A DNA stretch of 64,000 nucleotides from Haloarcula hispanica ATCC 33960 (GCF_000223905.1 NC_015944.1:341817-405816), one strand, 5' to 3'; numbered from the stretch's first letter, positions 54,840-63,599 are shown. The notes: generated by a model not told the origin, from the sequence alone. Numbers and translations are program-made.

Positions 54840-55213
54840 CTGATTCGTTCGAATTTAGCTGGCCCCATCGCTGTCAGATTGTCTTAGATTTATTCATGTG
54901 ACGATCACGGCTATCGCGTTATCCCAGTCAAAACGGAGTACAGCGTGATCGCAGTATAATACTCAAGATCAGTGAACAGAAGCGACCCTGACATTGGTTT
55001 TACACTCACTGTATTGGGTGATCAATGATCAACGGCGGCAAATGCTATCAGCCGTCCGATTGATTTGTTTGGGTAGACGTGACGAAACCACATTTGAACT
55101 GGTCGGCTTTGTCTAGACGCAGAGTAACAGCGAGTTCGTTTCGTTAATGACGCTATAAATCAGCCACTCAGTTAAATTACATATACACCCCGACAAAAGG
55201 ATACAAGTGGCTG
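54840..55213 (+). other. Intergenic region without a gene
   Basis: About 370 bp. No credible coding frame. An AAATTACATATA stretch at 55174-55185 may be the promoter of the next gene. Confidence 0.35.
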
Positions 55214-56461
55214 ATGGTGCTACAAGACGGTATGATTTCTGAACAATTCGACGCGTTCTTGCTTGACCTCGACGGGGTAGTGTATCTCGGGGACGAGGCC
55301 CTACCGGAGGCGGTCGAGTCGGTGAATCGTCTTGATGAGCGGGACAAGGAACTGCGATTCCTGACGAACGACCCACGCTTTCAGCGTGAGACGATCGCGA
55401 ACAGGCTTCGCAAGCTGGGGATCGACGCGGAAAAAGGCGAGATCATCACGTCAGGCTGGGCGACCGCCCACTACCTCTCCCAACAGGATATGACCACCGC
55501 TGCTGTTGTCGGTAGCGGAGGGCTGGAAATCGAACTCCAAGAAGAAGGCATCGAGATCACGGACGACGATCCAAATGCGATGGTCGTCGGCGCGGACGAG
55601 AAGACGTCATATCAAGACATCCAGCGGGCGGCGAGACACATCCAGCGGGGAGCGACGTTCGTGGGGACGAACCCGGATGGGTCGTTCCCGACCCCAGACG
55701 GGCCTGTACCCGGGGCCGGGGCCATTGTCCGAGCAGTCGAAGCTGCGGCGGGAACAGAGCCAACGGTCGTTGGTAAACCCGAGCCGCTTATGTTCGAGAT
55801 GGCTCTCGACGGGCTGGCTGACGACGTGCAAGCGGCCGCGATTGGCGATAATCCTGCCACGGACATTCTCGGCGCCCACCGTGCGGGGCTCACCGGGATT
55901 CTGGTGGCCGAGGACAAACCGACTGCCGCATCTGCTCGTGATCTTCAGCAACCAGATTTGACGATCTCGTCGCTTGCACACCTCTTCACAGACACAACCG
56001 ACACATGGGAGGCACCACCCTATTCGTGGCCGGATGAGATACGTCCGGGCGTCGCTGCTGTCGTAGTGAATGACGCAGATGAGGTGCTGTTGCTGAAACG
56101 CGCCGACAAAGAGCAGTGGGCGCTCCCGACGGGCACGGTCGAACGGTGCGAACCAGTCGGGGACGCTGTCACACGGGAGGTTGACGAGGAAACGGGACTG
56201 CAAATAGCGGTTGAGCGGCTGATAGGCGTCTATTCACACCCGGAACAGCAAGTGTTTTCGTATCCCTCAGGCAAGGCAGTTCACTTCGTCACCAATTGCT
56301 TTCGGTGTTCCATCGAGGGGGGTACACCCGAGGCCGACGAAGATGAAGCCCTCGAGGTCGGATTCTTCGACATGAACGATTTACCGTCGGATATCCTTCC
56401 GATGCAACCGCAGTGGATAGCCGATGCAAATGACGCAGATGGCTCACCTGCAATTCGATAA
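55214..56461 (+). CDS. HAD-IIA phosphatase fused to a Nudix hydrolase
   Basis: The 415-residue fusion has an N-terminal HAD phosphatase of the NagD/PGP class (DAFLLDLDGVVYLGDEALPE at residues ~13-32, LTNDPRF, GATFVGTNPDGSFPT, GKPEPLMFEMAL, IGDNPATDILGAHRAGLT). From ~275 a Nudix domain follows: AAVVVNDADEVLLLKRADK, PTGTVERCEPVGDAVTRE then VDEETGL, a full GX5EX7REUXEEXGU box. Each domain would hydrolyse a phosphate bond on a nucleotide or sugar phosphate. The fusion may handle one substrate in two steps. An alternative start is ATG 55232. Confidence 0.9.
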   Translation: MVLQDGMISEQFDAFLLDLDGVVYLGDEALPEAVESVNRLDERDKELRFLTNDPRFQRETIANRLRKLGIDAEKGEIITSGWATAHYLSQQDMTTAAVVGSGGLEIELQEEGIEITDDDPNAMVVGADEKTSYQDIQRAARHIQRGATFVGTNPDGSFPTPDGPVPGAGAIVRAVEAAAGTEPTVVGKPEPLMFEMALDGLADDVQAAAIGDNPATDILGAHRAGLTGILVAEDKPTAASARDLQQPDLTISSLAHLFTDTTDTWEAPPYSWPDEIRPGVAAVVVNDADEVLLLKRADKEQWALPTGTVERCEPVGDAVTREVDEETGLQIAVERLIGVYSHPEQQVFSYPSGKAVHFVTNCFRCSIEGGTPEADEDEALEVGFFDMNDLPSDILPMQPQWIADANDADGSPAIR

Positions 56462-56485
56462 ATTCACAGGCTGTACCGACTGAAG

Positions 56486-56664
56486 TTACGGAGCAAGTTC
56501 GATATTTCTCAGAGTCGCTCTCAGAACGAGTTCACGGATCTGGGCGAACCACGTCCGTGTCCGAAGCGTGTCGCCGTACCGCTGCTTGAGCGAGAAAACC
56601 ACAGCCTCGACGAGTGACCGTCGATGATCGGTATCGTCGTCATGGCGAGCGGTACGCGCCATAT
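56486..56664 (-). pseudogene. C-terminal fragment of an IS5-type transposase
   Basis: The last ~59 codons of a transposase reading frame survive (HRRSLVEAVVFSLKQRYGDT, TRTWFAQIRELVLRATLRNI, EL). Haloarchaeal IS5-family transposases end in very similar text: a Glu in RSLVE as the last catalytic residue, then K-RYGD. The 5' part is missing: the frame runs directly into the MITE at 56665. It is therefore an old insertion-sequence remnant, disrupted at the element's position. Confidence 0.75.
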
Positions 56665-56750
56665 CTATAGTAGCCATTGAAAATCAATGCACTCCTGATC
56701 GCACGACAGCAGTGCGATCAGTGTGTACATCGTTTCAATTGTTACTATAG
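56665..56750 (+). mobile_element. 86-bp palindromic MITE, copy C
   Basis: CTATAG at 56665-56670 and 56745-56750 bound an element with the same 86-bp palindrome as copies A and B; it differs from copy B at only three or four positions. It cuts the transposase remnant at its 5' side. On the other side, bases 56751-56885 keep a 45-codon minus-strand frame (including MIETIPEELLEP) without start or end, another gene remnant that this insertion or a deletion broke. Confidence 0.85.
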
Positions 56751-57493
56751 CGGGGAGAACTCTCGGTGTTTGTTCACTGGCCCAACGTGGGGCTCCAGAA
56801 GTTCTTCCGGGATCGTCTCAATCATACCTTCCTCAGCGGTCACCGTCTGTAGCCGGTCGAAGTTCCGATAGATCCCTGCCCTCCGCTACCCAATCCGGAA
56901 CTAGAAATCATATTAGATGATAGTCGTGCGAAGATTTACAGTGTATCGCACCAGGTATCACTTAAAATGGCTGTGCCTCAGAGCTGAAGCAAGTAGGTGT
57001 TATAACATCCGTACAGGTGTTATTATTTGACGCCGGCGAACTCGACAGGCTCTCAGCGGCCGCTGGTATCAAAAAATCGTGTTTTGAATAGCAACTATCT
57101 GATTGGATGTCGCGGATATCATATCCGGATTAAAATTGAGTACGTGTTATTATCCAAGAGATATCAGCCACAATGTAGAACAATATAGTCGTAGAAGTAC
57201 GTTTTCACACTTGTATATTGATCTCAGAGATAAGACCGAGTTTCCTGAGTTACAATCTCGGTTTCGATGTCTAAATATATTACCGGTACATTCATACTTG
57301 TCATATTCGACCAACTGTGAGTGTATAGTAGTAGATCTATAGTCAATTGTATCATATAGGTGAGATTCACAGACAACTCCGAAGAATCTGTCATAGAACA
57401 AAGTTGGTCGAGATTCACGGCGGTGATAGAGTGGTCAGTCCTTCGTCCTGCAAGCGAAGTACACTGGTTAATCCGAAAGCCATATACGTCACA
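56751..57493 (+). other. Gene-poor region with decayed sequence
   Basis: About 740 bp. The first 135 bp contain the minus-strand remnant frame described with the MITE. From 56900 on the DNA is AT-rich with no credible frame. It ends at the iron-type operator. Confidence 0.4.
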
Positions 57494-57507
57494 TTAGGCC
57501 AACCTAA
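57494..57507 (+). promoter_or_regulatory. DtxR-type (iron-dependent repressor) operator
   Basis: TTAGG-CCAA-CCTAA is a perfect inverted repeat, ending 3 bp before the ATG of the siderophore-binding gene. It matches the form of sites bound by DtxR-family iron regulators (Idr/SirR type) in haloarchaea. Its position implies blocking of transcription start of a leaderless message when iron is bound. Confidence 0.6.
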
Positions 57508-57510
57508 AAC

Positions 57511-58725
57511 ATGGACGAGACAGACGGTACAGGTAGTCTCACCAGACGAGACTACCTCTCCGGCGGTGGTCTGCTGCTCGGCACGTCAATCGTAGCCGGC
57601 TGCTCCAGTAACGGTGGGGAACCGCCCAGTACAGCAACAGCGAGTGACAAGGAAACGGGCACATCAACCCCGTCAGATGACGGCTCCTACGTTGCCTCGC
57701 TTTCTCCTGTCGGAGAGGTCGAGTTCGACTCCGTACCGGAGAAGGTCTTCACGATGTACAATCAGTATGCAGATATGTTAGTCGCGCTTAACCACGGTGA
57801 CGCGGTCAATTCGATGTTCGTTCCAGAGATGGCTGGGCCATCGATGAACCACTACTACGAACGGCTCTCTGGTGTCTCTTTTGAATGGGAGGACCTTCCG
57901 AACCCCTACGATAATTTTAGCAAGGAGTTCTTCTACAGCCTCGGTAGCGACGTTCACTTCCTTGACCCCGCATGGGCGATTACCCAGGAGAACTGGGATA
58001 TGGGCGATATCGAGGAAATTGTCGACAATGTCGGCCCCTTTTTCGGGAATTTCTACAGCGGAACACACGGTGACCCGCAAGAACCCTACAGTGAGAACTA
58101 CCATTATTACACGCTGTGGGAGCTGTTCGGTCGTGTCGCCACCGTGTTTCAGGAACGAAAGCGTTACGAGCAACTCAGAGCCGTTCATCAAGAACTCATC
58201 GAGACCATCCAGACGGAGCTTCCACCCGAAGAAGATCGACCGACCGCGGTTCGGGTTACACTTGGCGACGGCCAATTCTGGACGTATCACCTGAACCGAC
58301 CGGGGTTCTGGCTCGCGGACACGCGTCCGCTCGCAGCCAACGACGCCTTCGGGGACGAAACGTGGGACGGTCTCTGGGGTTCGGTCGGCTATGAAACGAT
58401 GCTGGACGCGGACCCTGACGTAATCCTCCATCTCTGGGGGATGACACCGCGCTACGACATGGACGATGTCCGCGAGAGGCTCGCGTCACACAGCGTTGGA
58501 AAAGAACTCGCAGCGGTCAAAGACGACCGCGTATACGCACACGGAATGCGATACCACGGCCCGATCATGAATCTTTTCCAGATCGAAATGACCGCGAAAC
58601 AGCTCTACCCGGATATCTTTGGCGAGTGGCCACCCTACGAGAACGGGGATCACTATCCAGAGATTCCATCGGATGAGCAGCTTTTCAGCCGCGACCGCGT
58701 TGCCCAGATCGTTACGGACGGATAG
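57511..58725 (+). CDS. Iron-siderophore/heme ABC transporter substrate-binding lipoprotein
   Basis: A 404-residue exported lipoprotein: a Tat-type signal TRRDYLSGGGLLLGTSIVAG followed by the lipobox Cys near residue 31 (VAGCSS). A Ser/Thr linker then leads to a class III periplasmic-binding fold (EVEFDSVPEKVFTMYNQYADMLVAL and a C-terminal lobe with DADPDVILHLWG, DDRVYAHG). These features are of FepB/BtuF-like proteins that hand siderophore-iron, heme or cobalamin to an ABC transporter. No permease or ATPase gene lies beside it. Iron use is supported by the operator just upstream. Confidence 0.85.
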   Translation: MDETDGTGSLTRRDYLSGGGLLLGTSIVAGCSSNGGEPPSTATASDKETGTSTPSDDGSYVASLSPVGEVEFDSVPEKVFTMYNQYADMLVALNHGDAVNSMFVPEMAGPSMNHYYERLSGVSFEWEDLPNPYDNFSKEFFYSLGSDVHFLDPAWAITQENWDMGDIEEIVDNVGPFFGNFYSGTHGDPQEPYSENYHYYTLWELFGRVATVFQERKRYEQLRAVHQELIETIQTELPPEEDRPTAVRVTLGDGQFWTYHLNRPGFWLADTRPLAANDAFGDETWDGLWGSVGYETMLDADPDVILHLWGMTPRYDMDDVRERLASHSVGKELAAVKDDRVYAHGMRYHGPIMNLFQIEMTAKQLYPDIFGEWPPYENGDHYPEIPSDEQLFSRDRVAQIVTDG

Positions 58726-58787
58726 CTTCGGCTGGTTTCAGCAACGCTGTCGCCCGAATGGAGCAAATCGCCCGATCAGTGTGGGAT

Positions 58788-59345
58788 TCACGACAGGATG
58801 ATGACGTTGCCGACGCCGCGCCGCTTCCGTTCGATGAGGTTCTTGGCTTCGAGCGTATCGAGGGTCCGGCTGACAGTCGCCTTCGAGAACTCCGTTCGAT
58901 CGACGATTTCGCTCTGTGGAAGGACCCCATCGGCATCAAGCATGATCTCATACACGATCCGTTCGTTGCTCGCGAGGCGACTCGCAGTCTCTTCCCATTC
59001 CTGCCGACGGGCTTCGAGTAGGCCCGCTGTCGGTGCGTGGTCATGGTCAGCGTCCGGCGATCGAGTGTCCGGCGAGTCCATAGTAGACCCCGATGCACCC
59101 CGATCGACACGGAACAACGCCACGGCACTCGCACCGGAGGCGAACGCAGCCACTGTGAGTACGGCGATATCGACTGTTCGGATGGACGGCCCCGGAGATC
59201 CTGATTGGACAGTGGTCTCGCCGATTGTGACTGTGGCTACTGCCGGCGTGATGAGATGGCCGGCCAGCAAAAGCATCAGGGCGGTCGAGATGACGAAGAC
59301 GCCTGCCGCGACGACCTCGCTACGTTGGAGGGTGTTTTCGATCAT
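58788..59345 (-). CDS. Membrane-anchored winged-helix regulator
   Basis: A 185-residue protein with two membrane helices at ~10-31 (VVAAGVFVISTALMLLLAGH) and ~57-77 (DIAVLTVAAFASGASAVALF). An acidic linker joins a C-terminal winged helix (~115-185): LASNERIVYEIMLDADGVLP, SEIVDRTEFSKATVSRTLDT, LEAKNLIERKRRGVGNVIIL. The HTH would be cytoplasmic. It follows the exported-protein gene by 25 bp and is probably its partner. The ATG at 59345 aligns with the first helix. It may control the palindromes at 60049-60113. Confidence 0.8.
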   Translation of the reverse strand: MIENTLQRSEVVAAGVFVISTALMLLLAGHLITPAVATVTIGETTVQSGSPGPSIRTVDIAVLTVAAFASGASAVALFRVDRGASGSTMDSPDTRSPDADHDHAPTAGLLEARRQEWEETASRLASNERIVYEIMLDADGVLPQSEIVDRTEFSKATVSRTLDTLEAKNLIERKRRGVGNVIILS

Positions 59346-59370
59346 TGTTGAGACCAGCGATGTATCCGGA

Positions 59371-60027
59371 CTACTCCGGTACCCCACGGAGTCGGACGAA
59401 CGCATCTATCCTCTCGTTTCGGATATCGACGACGACACTGTATCGGGTTTCCCGATCAATCGGTTCAACGACAACCAGTACACGGCGATCACTCAGTCGC
59501 TGCTCCGTCCGTTCAATGACGACGACCCCTGCAGTCGTGCCGTTCCGAACGGTGAAGGTGGACTCGTTGACTGCGGTGAGATCGTGCCACTGCGCTGTCG
59601 GATCTGCACCGACGACCGCGGCTCTCTCGCTAGCTACCCCGCGTGGAACCGGCCGCATCGTGTACACTGCGTCGGCCGGTGATGCAACGGTATCGGCGAC
59701 CGACCCGTCCGTCGTGATAATCCGCTTGGCTCGCGCTTGCTTTGAGCGGGACAGTTCGGGCGGTTCCCATGGTGTGGCCCGCACAACGGGGCTCCGGTTG
59801 ATATTCGTAATCTCGATATGGTTGACAGTTCCGATATCCGATATCAGAACCTCAGTAGTTCTGCCGCTCGTTTCGACGAGTGCATCGTCTTCAATAGCGA
59901 ACTCGTATCCGGTATCAGCTGTCGCCGTGGCGGCGATACCAGTCGCGGTTGCGAAGACGGCGATACTCACACTGAGGACGGTGAGCGAGAGGACCAACAC
60001 CAGACGGGACCGTCTAACCGACTCCAT
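59371..60027 (-). CDS. Exported/membrane protein partner of the HTH regulator
   Basis: A 218-residue protein with an N-terminal hydrophobic helix (residues ~9-33: LVLVLSLTVLSVSIAVFATA) after an Arg-rich start, then a predicted beta-rich extracytoplasmic domain. It has repeated V-rich strands (EVLISDIGTVNHIEITNIN, TAGVVVIERTEQRLSDRRVL) and Asn-x-Thr/Ser sites. It could be the sensor in a two-gene system with the membrane HTH. No known domain recognised. Confidence 0.75.
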   Translation of the reverse strand: MESVRRSRLVLVLSLTVLSVSIAVFATATGIAATATADTGYEFAIEDDALVETSGRTTEVLISDIGTVNHIEITNINRSPVVRATPWEPPELSRSKQARAKRIITTDGSVADTVASPADAVYTMRPVPRGVASERAAVVGADPTAQWHDLTAVNESTFTVRNGTTAGVVVIERTEQRLSDRRVLVVVEPIDRETRYSVVVDIRNERIDAFVRLRGVPE

Positions 60028-60352
60028 GTCCGTCGTGACCGGACGTTTTCGTATGAAAGTGCTGGTTTTCAGTAAACTGAAACGAATGGAACAATCTCTG
60101 AAACGCGTTTCAGATCCGTTTCACTCCCGTTTCCAACGGGGGTTTACAATGGTTTTCGTATAACTTCCTGATGCCGTGATCGGGCCAGCACTCACAGCGA
60201 GCACACCGGCCCACAGCATATGCTCGGCCCGCCACTGCGAACTCGGCCCGCCGCTACGGGCCCGGCTTTACTGTACTGTGCTACCGACCGCGCTCGTGCG
60301 TCCTGTCCGATCACCCCCAAGACAATGAAACGAAAACTTCCCCGCCAACGAA
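60028..60352 (+). other. Divergent intergenic region with palindromes
   Basis: About 325 bp between the HTH operon (minus) and the exported protein (plus). The left half contains the palindromes described separately; the right half is GC-rich (repeated 'ggcccg' near 60180-60265) and has no credible coding frame. Confidence 0.45.
60049..60113. promoter_or_regulatory. Cluster of palindromic operator-like sites
   Basis: Three inverted repeats of the GAAAC/GTTTC type: TTTC-GTAT-GAAA (60049-60060), TTTCAG-TAAA-CTGAAA (60067-60082) and the perfect 16-mer CTGAAACGCGTTTCAG (60098-60113). They lie 22-86 bp upstream of the ATG at 60027 on the minus strand, which suits operators around the promoter. 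A further half-site, GTTTCACTC/CGTTTCC, lies near 60118-60133. The neighbouring HTH gene is the natural candidate to bind them. Confidence 0.55.
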
Positions 60353-60355
60353 GTG

Positions 60356-61327
60356 ATGCAGATGCATCGTGACTACCGACTCGCAGCGTACGCGGTTGCG
60401 GTATCGGCCCTCCTGCTCACTGCCAGCGGCGCAGCCGTCGTAGCCGATGGGAGTGCCGGAAATGCCCCATCCGAATCGTCCCCCTCTGAGACCGAATCCA
60501 ATGAAACTACCGGTAGCATCACAGTTACGAATTCGACGGCGTTCGAGGTGACAACGGTTTCCAACGATAGTGGCACGGTCACGTTCGATCAGGGCGACCG
60601 GACCTGTGGTGGCGGGTTCCGTATTGACACCCCGAACCGAACTCGGACTGACATACAGGTCCGCGGTGTCACCGTGACACTTGTCGAACAGCACAGCGGC
60701 GAGCCGTTCGACGAAATCGGCCGCGAGCAGTTCGCGTCACTGGTCTGGAAGGAAATATCAGGATACGCGGGGCTCGGCGCGTACGATCACATCGAAGTTC
60801 AGGTCAACCAGTACTACGAGACGGTCGCCCGGGACGAACCGTTAGACACCGTCGGCATCCACGCCCGTCCCGTGGACAATTGCCTCCCAGCTGTCGAAGG
60901 TGAAGTCGCCCTCAACAGTCAGTCGGTAGCTGTCCGTTCGAGCCACTCGGAGCTCGAAGGCCTCAATCTGAACATTACAGATACGATCGGCGCTCTCAAC
61001 GAAAGCGAACGGGACTCCATCGACCGGCTCATCGAATCGAACGAACGCACCAGCTACGCCATCCAGACGGAGTTCGACGATCCGGACACGCTGGACGCGA
61101 CCGTCGTCGAAGCAACAGACGACAGCCAGGTCAAACTCGAACTCACACGGCCAGGCGGCGGTCGCACGGTCGTCGTTCGAATCGATCTCGAATCGGAAAC
61201 CGTCGAGCGTACCTGGACGAGGGTCGCAGTTGAGCGGATTGACGGTACTGATTCGGTGACAGTCGGTAACCACGGTGAGAATGAAACGACATCGTTCGAA
61301 GTGAACTACACTGAAGCTGCGTCGTAA
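60356..61327 (+). CDS. Exported acidic protein of unknown function
   Basis: A 323-residue protein with a Sec-type signal (YRLAAYAVAVSALLLTASGA, about residues 7-26, cleaved near AVVADG). An acidic Ser/Glu-rich linker and a two-part beta/alpha domain follow with Cys pairs (RTCGGGFR, VDNCLPAVEG). Asn-x-Ser/Thr sites (SNETTGS, NITD) suggest glycosylation. No family recognised. It is divergent from the HTH system, and the palindromes could also act on its promoter. Confidence 0.7.
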   Translation: MQMHRDYRLAAYAVAVSALLLTASGAAVVADGSAGNAPSESSPSETESNETTGSITVTNSTAFEVTTVSNDSGTVTFDQGDRTCGGGFRIDTPNRTRTDIQVRGVTVTLVEQHSGEPFDEIGREQFASLVWKEISGYAGLGAYDHIEVQVNQYYETVARDEPLDTVGIHARPVDNCLPAVEGEVALNSQSVAVRSSHSELEGLNLNITDTIGALNESERDSIDRLIESNERTSYAIQTEFDDPDTLDATVVEATDDSQVKLELTRPGGGRTVVVRIDLESETVERTWTRVAVERIDGTDSVTVGNHGENETTSFEVNYTEAAS

Positions 61328-61463
61328 AATCCGAACTGGTCTTCCAAGACACTATTGGGTTTCAGCCACATCGAACCGGAGCGGCAATTACATCGGGGCC
61401 GAAGCCCCACCTCAGGTACGTAGTCCGAATCGTACGGTCAAGTCCCCGTAACGACGCAGTAGG

Positions 61464-62153
61464 TCAGGTCGAGCCAGTCCAGTCGTATCGCATGACGAGG
61501 TCGTCCTCGTCGATCTTGCTGGCGAGTTTGTCCACGAGTTCGTCCCGTTCGAGGTCGTCAAACTGCTCCAGTTCGTACGGCTTGACCGTCACCGGCGAGG
61601 ACTCGCCCTCGGCGATGCGCTCCTGCAGCTTGGCGACGCCGTAGATCAGCGCTTCGGGGCGGGGCGGACACCCCGGGACGTGAATGTCAACCGGAATGAC
61701 TTGCTCCGCACCTTTGATGACGTTGTATCCTTCCTGAAACGGCCCACCGGAAATAGTACACGACCCCATCGAGACGACGAACTTCGGCTCGGGCATCTGG
61801 TCGTACACGCGCTTCATCCGCGGCGCGAACTTCGAAACGATGGTCCCCGGGACGATAATCAGATCTGCCTGCCGCGGTGATGCCCGAGGGACTCCGGCAG
61901 CAAAGCGGTCGAGGTCGTGTTTCGTAGCGAGAGTGCCCATCATCTCGATGGTACAACAGGCGATGCCGAACTGCAGCACAAACATCGAGGACCCCCGGAC
62001 CCAGTTCATGAACGCGTCGAATTTGGTCAGGATGAACGGGGACGAACCAAGCACCTCCCGAAGTGTAGAATTAAATCGGGCATCCGTGTTTCTACCACAG
62101 CATATCCGTTCATCAGACTGTGCGTCGTCCACATTCCGCCGATCACTGCTCAT
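61464..62153 (-). CDS. nuoB: NADH dehydrogenase-like subunit B, stand-alone paralogue
   Basis: The 229-residue protein is a full NuoB: RGSSMFVLQFGIACCTIEMM (two of four [4Fe-4S] Cys, ~residues 53-72), DLIIVPGTIVSKFAPRMKRV, VVSMGSCTISGGPFQEGYNV (third) and VPGCPPRPEALIYGVAKLQE (fourth). All four ligands are present. The N-terminal ~25 residues (DERICCGRNTDARFN) carry two extra Cys. No other nuo genes lie in the window; the nearest are a Bat-type HTH (divergent) and an exported protein. It may replace the core NuoB in certain conditions. Confidence 0.9.
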   Translation of the reverse strand: MSSDRRNVDDAQSDERICCGRNTDARFNSTLREVLGSSPFILTKFDAFMNWVRGSSMFVLQFGIACCTIEMMGTLATKHDLDRFAAGVPRASPRQADLIIVPGTIVSKFAPRMKRVYDQMPEPKFVVSMGSCTISGGPFQEGYNVIKGAEQVIPVDIHVPGCPPRPEALIYGVAKLQERIAEGESSPVTVKPYELEQFDDLERDELVDKLASKIDEDDLVMRYDWTGST

Positions 62154-62242
62154 GAACAGCTACGGATAGATAGTGGGAGCGGATACGCGAACTGTCGTAC
62201 ACACTAGTGTCTTTATGTGGGAGCCGCCACCAGGGCTCGTCC

Positions 62243-62899
62243 GTGAGATATCTCCGCTTAGAGATCCAGTATGCACCGGAGTATCAGCGTCCGATGCACC
62301 GCTTTATGACCGAAAGCGACGCAATCAAACGCGAGTGGCTCGTTACGTGGAAAGTCGGGGTCGAGGACGAGATTGCCTATACGTTGTTTTATATCGTCGG
62401 CGATCGCGAACCCTACGAATCGGCGCTTTCTGCGGTCGAAACCATGGAAAGCTACGATATTACACCCGTTCGAGACCAGGCGTTCTACGCGTTCGTCCGT
62501 GGCCGGGAGACTGAACAATCACGACAGTTCTACGCGGCGTTCGAACAGCCGACGCTAATGGTGGTCCCACCGGTTGCCTACCGACCGCACGGAGTCGTGT
62601 TGTTCGATGTCGTCGGCGAACCCGCCACTCTCGAACAGGTCCGGGATGCACTTCCCGACGGAATCACGGTAAACGTCCAGAAGATCGGCGAATACGATGC
62701 CAGCCCTGGAACATTCGACATCGGCCTCACTTCACGTCAGCGCGAAGCACTCGCCGCAGGACGGGAAGTCGGTTACTACGACGTCCCGCGAAATGGGAGC
62801 GTCAAGGACGTCGCCGAGGAGCTCGGTTGTGCTCCGAGTACCGCATCGAATCATCTCAGAAAGGCGCAGGCACGGCTTGTTGAACGCGTATTCAGATGA
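62243..62899 (+). CDS. Bat-type HTH transcriptional regulator
   Basis: A 218-residue protein. The N-terminal ~150 residues are an alpha/beta sensor region (YLRLEIQYAPEYQRPMHRFM, WKVGVEDEIAYTLFYIVGD, SALSAVETMESYDITPV). The C-terminal HTH_10 domain has GLTSRQREALAAGREVGYYD, RNGSVKDVAEELGCAPSTAS, NHLRKAQARLVERVF. It is of the bacterio-opsin activator regulator type. GTG 62243 starts where the family begins; the earlier frame reads through promoter sequence. It is divergent from nuoB (89 bp) and likely controls it. Confidence 0.85.
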   Translation: MRYLRLEIQYAPEYQRPMHRFMTESDAIKREWLVTWKVGVEDEIAYTLFYIVGDREPYESALSAVETMESYDITPVRDQAFYAFVRGRETEQSRQFYAAFEQPTLMVVPPVAYRPHGVVLFDVVGEPATLEQVRDALPDGITVNVQKIGEYDASPGTFDIGLTSRQREALAAGREVGYYDVPRNGSVKDVAEELGCAPSTASNHLRKAQARLVERVFR

Positions 62900-63012
62900 C
62901 AGCTAGCGTAGAAGGTATCGATGCACCACGACTGTGTTTGAACCGCTCGAATAGGAGGAAACAGCAGAACAAGATGGAAGGGAACAGCAGAACCCAGCGG
63001 GTGGATTGTTGG

Positions 63013-63213
63013 TTATCGCGATAGCTGGCAGACTGGGCTGTCGCTGAACGTGGGCAAGTAGTATTCAGTGATCGGTTGAGTACAGTAACTGTCGCGGCAG
63101 ATGAGCAGGAGCGCTGCGACGACTAACGTGACCAATGCGGCGCGAACAGTGAATCCCGGACCAGAAGCAGAACCCGAATCGTTGAGCGGGCAGGATGAAA
63201 CAGAGAACACCAC
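63013..63213 (-). pseudogene. Decayed C-terminal PGF-CTERM sorting segment
   Basis: The frame gives SGSASGPGFTVRAALVTLVV and then AALLLIC, which is the PGF-CTERM pattern (Ser/Gly linker, PGF, membrane helix) of archaeosortase A substrates. Instead of the usual two or three Arg and a stop, the frame continues 25 more residues (CTQPITEYY.). Upstream only a few codons are open, so the body of the surface protein is gone. It reads as a remnant of a deleted surface glycoprotein gene. Confidence 0.5.
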
Positions 63214-63599
63214 AGTGTCTGCAGTAACACTTCGTTAGAGGTGTTCTAAACCCATATTACTGCGGACATTGTGGCGTCTGACGGGGAGGTCTGGTGCATA
63301 ATCGTGAATAGACACCACGATGTCCGCTGTTCTATTGGGACAGTTGAGAAATCATGCGCCGATTACTGCAGACATTGTGGTGTTGCTTCGCCTGGGCCAC
63401 ACCACGATGTCCGCTGTTCTAGTGGGGGTGGACACGAGAACAGCGGACACGGCGGTGTGTGCTTGAACAATAGAAGGGCTATAAATTGGCCACAGAGAGT
63501 CTGAAGACCGTAAATTAGGCGAGGAATGGGAGAGAACACTCCCACCCCACTTTGTCCGCTGTTCTTCAAAAGAGAGGGAGGGGGGAAGGAAACAGCCTC

